Below are positions 52,101-64,000 of a stretch of 64,000 bases of DNA, in pieces; position 1 is the stretch's first letter; the number at the start of each line of letters is the position of its first letter. The notes beneath the pieces were generated by a model. The model saw only the letters and a list, made by a program, of their open reading frames with translations, made no database searches and was not told where the DNA came from. The stretch comes from Tetrahymena elliotti 4EA (taxonomy: Eukaryota; Ciliophora; Oligohymenophorea; Hymenostomatida; Tetrahymenidae), in assembly GCA_000231825.2 (NCBI GenBank), contig JH720330.1, forward strand, positions 655,086 through 719,085. The letters are read 5' to 3'. The position numbers were made by a program, and so were the translations under genes.

Positions 52101-53400
52101 AAATCCTTGATGAAAGCATTTACAATGCTTAAGATTCAGTAGACTATGTTTAAAATCTCTTGAAATTTGGTTTTATTTTAATTGAAACAGTATCCGTTCT
52201 CAGCTTGGCATTTGTAATTCCTCTTTACTTAGGTATCCAATAATAAAGAGAGATTATATTAAAGCTATTTTCAAATCTTACTAGAGAAAAAATAGAAAAT
52301 GTGATTTTATAGATTGATTAATTTTTAACCTATTTAAGTTAAAAGTAAAACAATGACAAATCTTCTTTTTATTCAACAAAAGTAAACTATAAGACAGTAG
52401 ATGTAACTAATTAATTGATTTATATATTTCATTTTATCAAAAAAATTTATTAAAGAATATTTAGTGGAAAAAGAGGGCAAGCAGCACTACAAGTAACCTA
52501 CGAAAATGTAAAACATATTTAATAATTAGTGGATTTATTATATTGATCGTAGTTTCAGTATATCCTTGTGTAAATTATTTCTACACAAATAACTTTTTGC
52601 AAAGTTATAACAAATTGATTGAAGAGTATGTGAGCATTATTAGGATAAAAGGATTAAACTTAATTAAATAAACTATTTTATATTCATAAATACACTAGAC
52701 AATTACAGCTTAAAAGGAGATTAAGGATATATATTTAAATTATGAAGAAATAATCAAATAAGAAACTTTAATGCTGCAAAACTTGTAGTAAATAAAAACA
52801 GATTTTGATTAAAGCTCTGGCTCTTAAATAGAACAGTATAGGGATATATTAGTAAACCCTCTCTCTGGAAATATTTGTGTTATGATTAATAATAATTAAT
52901 TTCCAATTCAAAGTGTTGACACTAACGTAACTTAGGTAGAAGGGTGTGAAAAAGTTTGGAGTGGAATTCTTTAATCTGGAATTCTGATATCTAATATTGA
53001 ATTATTTACCTAATAAGACAATGTGTATAAAATACTGATAGATTCTAATTCCAAAAAATATTTTATCTAAACTTTTAGCAAATGGGAGTAAATAGATAAA
53101 AATATGAATGATTTTGATAAACTGCTTTATTGGATTAATGGAATTTATAACACAATGTAATACTAAGCTCAAACTGAAAACAAAAGTCAATTTTAGCATA
53201 TCAAAGACGTATAATTGATTCTTTTGCTAATAGCCATATTTTTAATAACCATCATTTACCTTGTCCTATGGAATATATTTATATTTACAATTTACAAAGA
53301 GTTCATATATACTAAGCAATCACTATCCTTATTACATAGCTCTTTGATCATGGAAAATAACTACTTCCTCTCTTTTTTAAAAAACTAAAAATTAAACTGA
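46150..53400 (+). CDS. Large multi-pass membrane protein with PAS domain
   Basis: Seven exons (46150-46964, 47283-48374, 48646-49310, 49460-50461, 50665-51261, 51696-52381, 52465-53400) give 1930 residues; every join keeps frame. The first ~300 residues hold several membrane spans. Next is a cysteine cluster, HKCSCKKKQCFCKR (about 370-383), then a mostly helical soluble part. Residues about 611-740 fit a PAS domain: GKIKRASKNLQKIFGYNF, then VNILMPAAIGKNHDKIL and CLVPLNAFFQL. A long charged, Gln-rich linker leads to spans near 1348, 1547, 1636 and 1870. This layout matches the large PAS/S-box membrane proteins that are expanded in Tetrahymena and related to Dictyostelium tmcB. A sensor role is inferred; the ligand is unknown. 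First-intron donor GTTTTA is weak. Confidence 0.83.
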
Positions 53401-54275
53401 GCACAAAACCACTCTCACACAAACATTAAATAATTAAAGCTTTCCCTTTTTTGTGTTTGTATATGCTTTGTCTCATTAAATAAGCAAGCCTTAATTATTC
53501 TAAAAAAATATTTTTTTTCTTATGTTATGGGATACTTTAGAAATTAATACTTTTAAATTGAAAAACACTTATTATTGAGAGCAAGCAACAACAAATATTA
53601 ATAGTTCTATTAAAATAATCCAAAACAAATAAACATTTTGAATAAGAAGAAAATCTGAATCAAAATTAAAGTCAAGAAGAGTTGAAAAAAACAAGAATTA
53701 AAATAAGTATTTATCCAAAAGACAATAATTTTGTTTAAAATTCTTCTTTTAAACTAAAAAAATATTTAATAATATTATTAAAAAGCTTTTTTATAATTTG
53801 ATACTTTTTGTCATAAAAAGTAAGAAAGAAATTAAAATACCTGCCTTTTTTGATAATTTTAATTAATGCAAGTATTATTGATTTATTATTTATCACCATA
53901 AAAGAATCCAAATCTTTTTTATAAAAATTAAAATTAAGAAGAGTTGAAAAAAACAAGAATTAGATTAAAATAAATATTTATTCAAATGAAAATATTGTTT
54001 GTAATTTTGTATAAAATTCTTGTTTTAAATTAAAAAAATATTTAATAATATTATTAATAAGTTTTTTTATACTTTGATACTTTTTGTTATAAAAAGTAAG
54101 AAAGAAATTAAAATACCTACCTTTTTTTCGATAATTTTGATCAATATCAATGCAAGTATTATTCATTTATTATTTATCACCAAAAAAGAATCCAAATCTT
54201 TTTTATTTGGTTATCAAAAGCACTCTCATATTTTTATACTTAGATTTAATTAACAAAAAATAACATAAAAGAGAT
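53401..54275. other. Intergenic region with tandem duplication
   Basis: Contains the duplicated segment at 53662-54204 and the 5' leader of the next gene. Short minus-strand open frames here (53735-53956, 53978-54166) are the same duplicated sequence read twice and are not called as genes. Confidence 0.55.
53662..54204. repeat. Tandem duplication, two units of about 260-280 bp
   Basis: Unit 1 (53662-53921) and unit 2 (53925-54204) share long near-identical blocks: AAGAGTTGAAAAAAACAAGA, AAAAAATATTTAATAATATT, GTAAGAAAGAAATTAAAATA, TGCAAGTATTATT.ATTTAT and AAAGAATCCAAATCTTTTTT. Differences are small indels and substitutions. The array ends about 70 bp before the ATG of the next gene, so it may sit in its promoter region. 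Confidence 0.88.
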
Positions 54276-55970
54276 ATGGATTCTCAAATAAATAATTAAA
54301 AAGAAAACAAAAACTAAGACGAATTAGACACTTCTATTTTTTAATCAGCATGTAATGAAGAACTTGAAGAATTAGAAGAAGAATATGAAGAAAAAGAAAC
54401 TAGTGAAGACTAAAGAAGTTTTATAATATAAATCATTTGTTATTTACTTAACTTTTTAATCTTTTTATTCTACATACCATTTATTTTGATATGGAATCTA
54501 CTGTTTGGGTTCTTTATTTTGATAAGCGAAGGTTGTTAAATAGATAAATTGATTTTACTAATCTAGTCCATAGTTTGTATGGCATCAATTACCTATGTTG
54601 TAATCATGAACTTCTTGTTTCCTAGTACAAATTAATTAATACAAAATATGAATGAAGACGGTATCTATTTTATTGCTTCAGCTTTATTAGTAATGAGCTA
54701 TTTAAAAACATAAATTGAAAATGTGAAAAGCATATTTGATATGAAAGATAACTTCTCAATTTTAAGTTTACAAATATTTTATACATTATAGTATCAAAGC
54801 GTTTATTAAGATGAAAGATTCTTTTCATTAGGCTACTACAATTTAGAACTAAATTCTGGAGATACTGAAAATAAATTTATCTCAAATTCTTCAAAGTATT
54901 TTCAGAAGCTGTAAATAAAAAATTAATCACCTGCTTTTGATTATGAAATGAATGAGTTTTTTATTGAATATAATAGACATATTTAACCTAATTTTAAGAA
55001 TTTCTTTTACCTTTCTTTGGTAATTATCATCAAGATATTTCTTGTTAATTTATACATATATAAACACTCTTAAGACTTAAGTGTAAAGGATATAGTAGAA
55101 ATGTCTCTTATCATCTTCATATATCTATATGTTGCTTTCAATTTGAATAGAGTTATTGGTAATAGTGATTTTTAGAAAAAAATAAATGTTTTATAAACTC
55201 TAAATTAGCATATATGTTTTGAAGATATTAAATATATGAGTGATTACTCTTTGAAGTTAGATGTTACTTGTCCAGTTAGTTTAGAATGTTGGGATAACGC
55301 TAGAAAGATACTTTTGAAATTTAAAATTTATGAATTTTTTGAATTAGAGTTGGTCTATTTTTGCCTTATTTTCTATTATATCTTTGTGTTATTGATCTGC
55401 TTGAGTTCTTTTTTTGAATTGCATTGGATTTTTCCTAAAAACTCTAAAGTGCTTAACCCAATCAATGTGATTATGAGTTTATTTACATTTATCTTTTTAA
55501 ATCTCTTCTTACTCCTGAGATTTAAGGATGGAACCAAATATAATAAAGCTCTTGAGGAATTAAAGAGTTCTGTATAATAATTGTCAGATGTATTTAGTGA
55601 TTTAGAAACAATGTTTTAAGCATTTTTCATTCAGAATAAAATAGTAGAAGATTAAAAATCTATTTATGCTGTTCTAGTTAAAAAAATTAAGCTTTAAAGT
55701 AAGTATTTAATAGAAAACAACGAGTATTTTTTAGAAAAAACATATAATCATGCACAAAAAAATATTTTAAGAAAAAAAATAGTCAAAAATTTAAAAAAAA
55801 GTTTTACAAAACTCTAAGACTCAATTGATTTAGACTTAAAAAATTATAAATATAAGTTTTTAAATCTGATAGAAATCAACTTCTATAAATCCCTTTTTAC
55901 TGTTACAATAACATTGATATCTCTTCTTCCCAATATTATCCCAAAACTCAAAGATTTTTATTCTGTCTGA
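54276..55970 (+). CDS. Ciliate multi-pass membrane protein, function unknown
   Basis: Intronless, 564 residues, ATG 54276 to TGA 55968-55970. The N-terminus is acidic (EELEELEEEYEEKE). About seven or eight hydrophobic spans follow: two or three between residues 48 and 117, one near 130, two near 246-295, two near 366-430 and one close to the C-terminus (SLFTVTITLISLLPNIIP). A charged, Lys-rich soluble part lies between the last two groups. No channel or transporter signature was recognised. It follows the PAS membrane protein in the same direction but is separated by 0.9 kb, so a shared function is not implied. Confidence 0.82.
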
Positions 55971-56801
55971 GAATCAACAAAACAAGCAGATGATTTAAAA
56001 ATAAGTCTTTCAAAATGAATAAAAACATTAAAATATTAACAATAATTATCTATTAATGAAGAATTGTATTTATTATAATTAAAATATGTGTATTGAACAA
56101 TCAACTCTTCTAAAATTTCCAATTAAAATTGGAAACTAAAATTTGAAGAATATTTATCAGAATAATACTGATTTTATTATACATTTGTAAAAAAGATATT
56201 AGAATTTTTACATATTTTTATATTAGTATTGTATTTTACATCATTCAAATTTTTTTAAAAAAAGTAAAGTATGTCGTATTTTAATAACAATTTTTATTTA
56301 ATCTAAATAAACAACAAAAAAAATAATTTCAAAATATTTTATTAAAAAAATCAGCATTAAAGATTTTTATATTCGTTAATTTATCTAAAACATATTTTTC
56401 AAAAATTATTAAAAAAATGAATAATTTATTTTGAAATTGGCGCTATTAATTATCAAATTGAAAAAGACAAATAGAATTTATAGGCAAAGAGAATAGTTTT
56501 TTGTTTGCTTGCTTCTTTGACATAAAAGGATTAAAGTAAGACTGAAATATTAATAGATTTTCTTTGTTATATAAAAGATAAAATACAATACAGAAAAAAT
56601 CAGTCTATTTATTAGTTTGTGATTAGTGTATTTTGATATTAATTTAACATTAATAAATAGTAATAAGCAAACATACATACATACAAACAAATAAATATTT
56701 GATATTTTCTTAGGTTTAAAAAAGTTGACTAATTATATTCATAATTAATCAGCAAAATTTATATAATAAGTTAAAATATTCAGATAGATATTCATAGTAA
56801 A
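55971..56801. other. Intergenic region
   Basis: A+T-rich. A short ACAT/ACAA run lies near 56670-56695. Nothing else recognised. Confidence 0.5.
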
Positions 56802-60929
<4,128 letters not shown>

Positions 60930-61968
60930 AATAAATAGATATAATAAAAATGTAAATTAATAATTAAATAAAAATTGTTATAAAATGAATAATACTTCTT
61001 ATTCAAACTAAATCTCCACTTTCAATAAAATGTACTAAATTAACATATTCGATTCTATAATATTCTTATTTCATTTATGTAAATATTAAAAAATTTCACT
61101 TTTGATATTTATTTTTCATATCAATTTTATTATCTACTCTAATAAAAGAAACTTCAAAATTTTCTTTCTTCCAAACTTCATTTTTTTTTGATAGGTTTGA
61201 ATTAAAAATGTAGAGAATATGTAGGTTTTAGTTTGCTGTCTAACTAACTCATTAGCAAAATTATAATAAAAAATTCAAAATTAAAAACTGATCACATTTA
61301 AAATAATACAGTTTATTACAAAATTATTTTAAAAGTTTCAGTAGTATATTTATTTATGATTGTTTTACTAACTGGCAAAAAAAAATATTCTAAAAACTAA
61401 AATGAGCACAAAATTTAAGAAATCATCATTCATTTTAATTAAAACAAATGAGTTTGATGATTTATTCTAAGGAATAATTAAAATTATCTATAACCCTTGG
61501 TTTATTATGAAAAATATTAATTTTTTTAAGTTCAACATGATTTATAAGAGAATACTTGCACCATCTTAAAAATTTATTTGATTTTTTTAAAAAATTGAAT
61601 ACGAAAAAAATATCCCTAAGAAATCTTTTAATATGATTTTTATTAAATTTATGAATATGTTGTAAGAAAACAAAAGTAATTAAATTAATAATATCTTTAA
61701 TTTGGGTTTTACTGTTTGAATGAATGGCTAATTTCATTATATTTGTTGTTGAATTATCAAAAATATTTTGAAATATTGTATGATGTATTTTAAAAGTTAA
61801 TATTATCATGGTAATTAATGCAAAGGAATTAATAGTACTTACATATAAGGAATAAAAATTTATTGTAATGAAGAAAAATTAATAATTTAATTTTACAAAA
61901 TAGAGATTGATTTCATTTTTTATAATATTTTATTAATAAAATTGTTAAGTGGAAGAAATTTCAATTTT
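60930..61968. other. Intergenic region between convergent genes
   Basis: 3' flanks of the RecQ gene (plus) and the NEK gene (minus). It contains an unexplained minus-strand open frame (61462-61809 and slightly beyond), listed separately. Confidence 0.5.
61411..61809 (-). CDS. Possible small protein or gene fragment (minus strand)
   Basis: Starting at ATG 61809-61807, 115 codons contain none of the three standard stops, then one TAA (Gln here) and a short extension to a TGA at about 61411. The protein is Ile/Asn/Phe/Lys-rich with segments such as NIMKLAIHSNSKTQIKDI and FLRWCKYSLINHVELKK. That could be a fragment of a helical-repeat protein, but I do not recognise a family. The absence of TAA/TAG for so long is unusual for local non-coding DNA. 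It may be a Gln-poor gene, a fragment or chance. Confidence 0.28.
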
Positions 61969-63609
<1,641 letters not shown>

Positions 63610-64000
63610 TTAAAAATCTTTATTGTAAATTAACCTACAAGTATAAAATAAATAAAAGAGTAGAGGTTATGTTTTGACTAGTCTGAAAAATTGTCTATTT
63701 AATGCTATCCTATTTTGAAGTAAGAGAGTTCAATCTATCTTTGAATTAGTTTGATTTGTTCAATCAGCCTTTATAAAAACGAGGTGCTTTGAAATATGGA
63801 GTTAATGTATAAATTTTTTGCTTGTTTGCTTTTTAAAAATAATTAGTAGCTAAGCTATTAACTTGATTGATTTTTTATCTATTTTTTTTTGATGAAATAC
63901 TAATTATATTAATGTTTTTGATATTAATTTTTTGAGATCTTAATGAACAGCTTTATTTCTTTTCTATGACAATTAAGCAAAATTAGTTTTTGATCTTTTT
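63610..64000. other. Upstream flank of the NEK gene
   Basis: 391 bases of A+T-rich DNA that should contain the NEK promoter. No further gene start is recognised before the window ends. Confidence 0.5.

Overview
The window looks like macronuclear-type DNA from a ciliate, most likely a Tetrahymena relative. Long, sensible proteins are read only if TAA and TAG code for glutamine, and every completed gene ends in TGA. Gaps between genes are extremely A+T-rich. Introns are short (mostly 46-430 nt), A+T-rich and GT..AG. The species assignment is inference; no rRNA or organelle marker is present. All exon joins were deduced by eye from reading frame and splice-site context.

Layout. 1-10456: two tandem paralogous membrane proteins, the first cut by the window edge, the second complete with LVIVD-type beta-propeller repeats. 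11910-15015: an unrecognised protein with two CxxC pairs. 15922-17188: a six-exon HSP33-type redox chaperone with a possible mitochondrial presequence. 18442-20230: two tandem ubiquitin-like proteins of 91 and 92 residues that both end in a CaaX-like CCxx tail. 20231-26154: a 5.9-kb gene-poor stretch with degenerate repeats and hairpins. 26155-27222 (minus): an amidinotransferase-superfamily hydrolase. 29580-30920 (minus): a class I glutamine amidotransferase domain behind an unknown N-terminal domain. 32694-34647: a disordered acidic protein. 38128-40257: a TPR protein. 41596-42969: cytosolic-type malate dehydrogenase. 44105-45280: a glycerophosphodiester phosphodiesterase. 46150-53400: a seven-exon, 1930-residue multi-pass membrane protein with a PAS domain, of a type expanded in ciliates. 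54276-55970: an intronless multi-pass membrane protein. 56802-60929: a RecQ helicase. 61969-63609 (minus): a NEK-family kinase.

The genes do not form one pathway. Most are housekeeping or ciliate-type genes transcribed independently, each with its own A+T-rich flanks. Local tandem duplication is the recurring theme: the propeller pair, the ubiquitin-like pair and several non-coding direct repeats. The most interesting items are the ubiquitin-like pair with prenylation-type tails, the eukaryotic HSP33, the N-terminal domain on the glutamine amidotransferase, and the RecQ helicase with a glutamine run written almost entirely in TAA/TAG codons.
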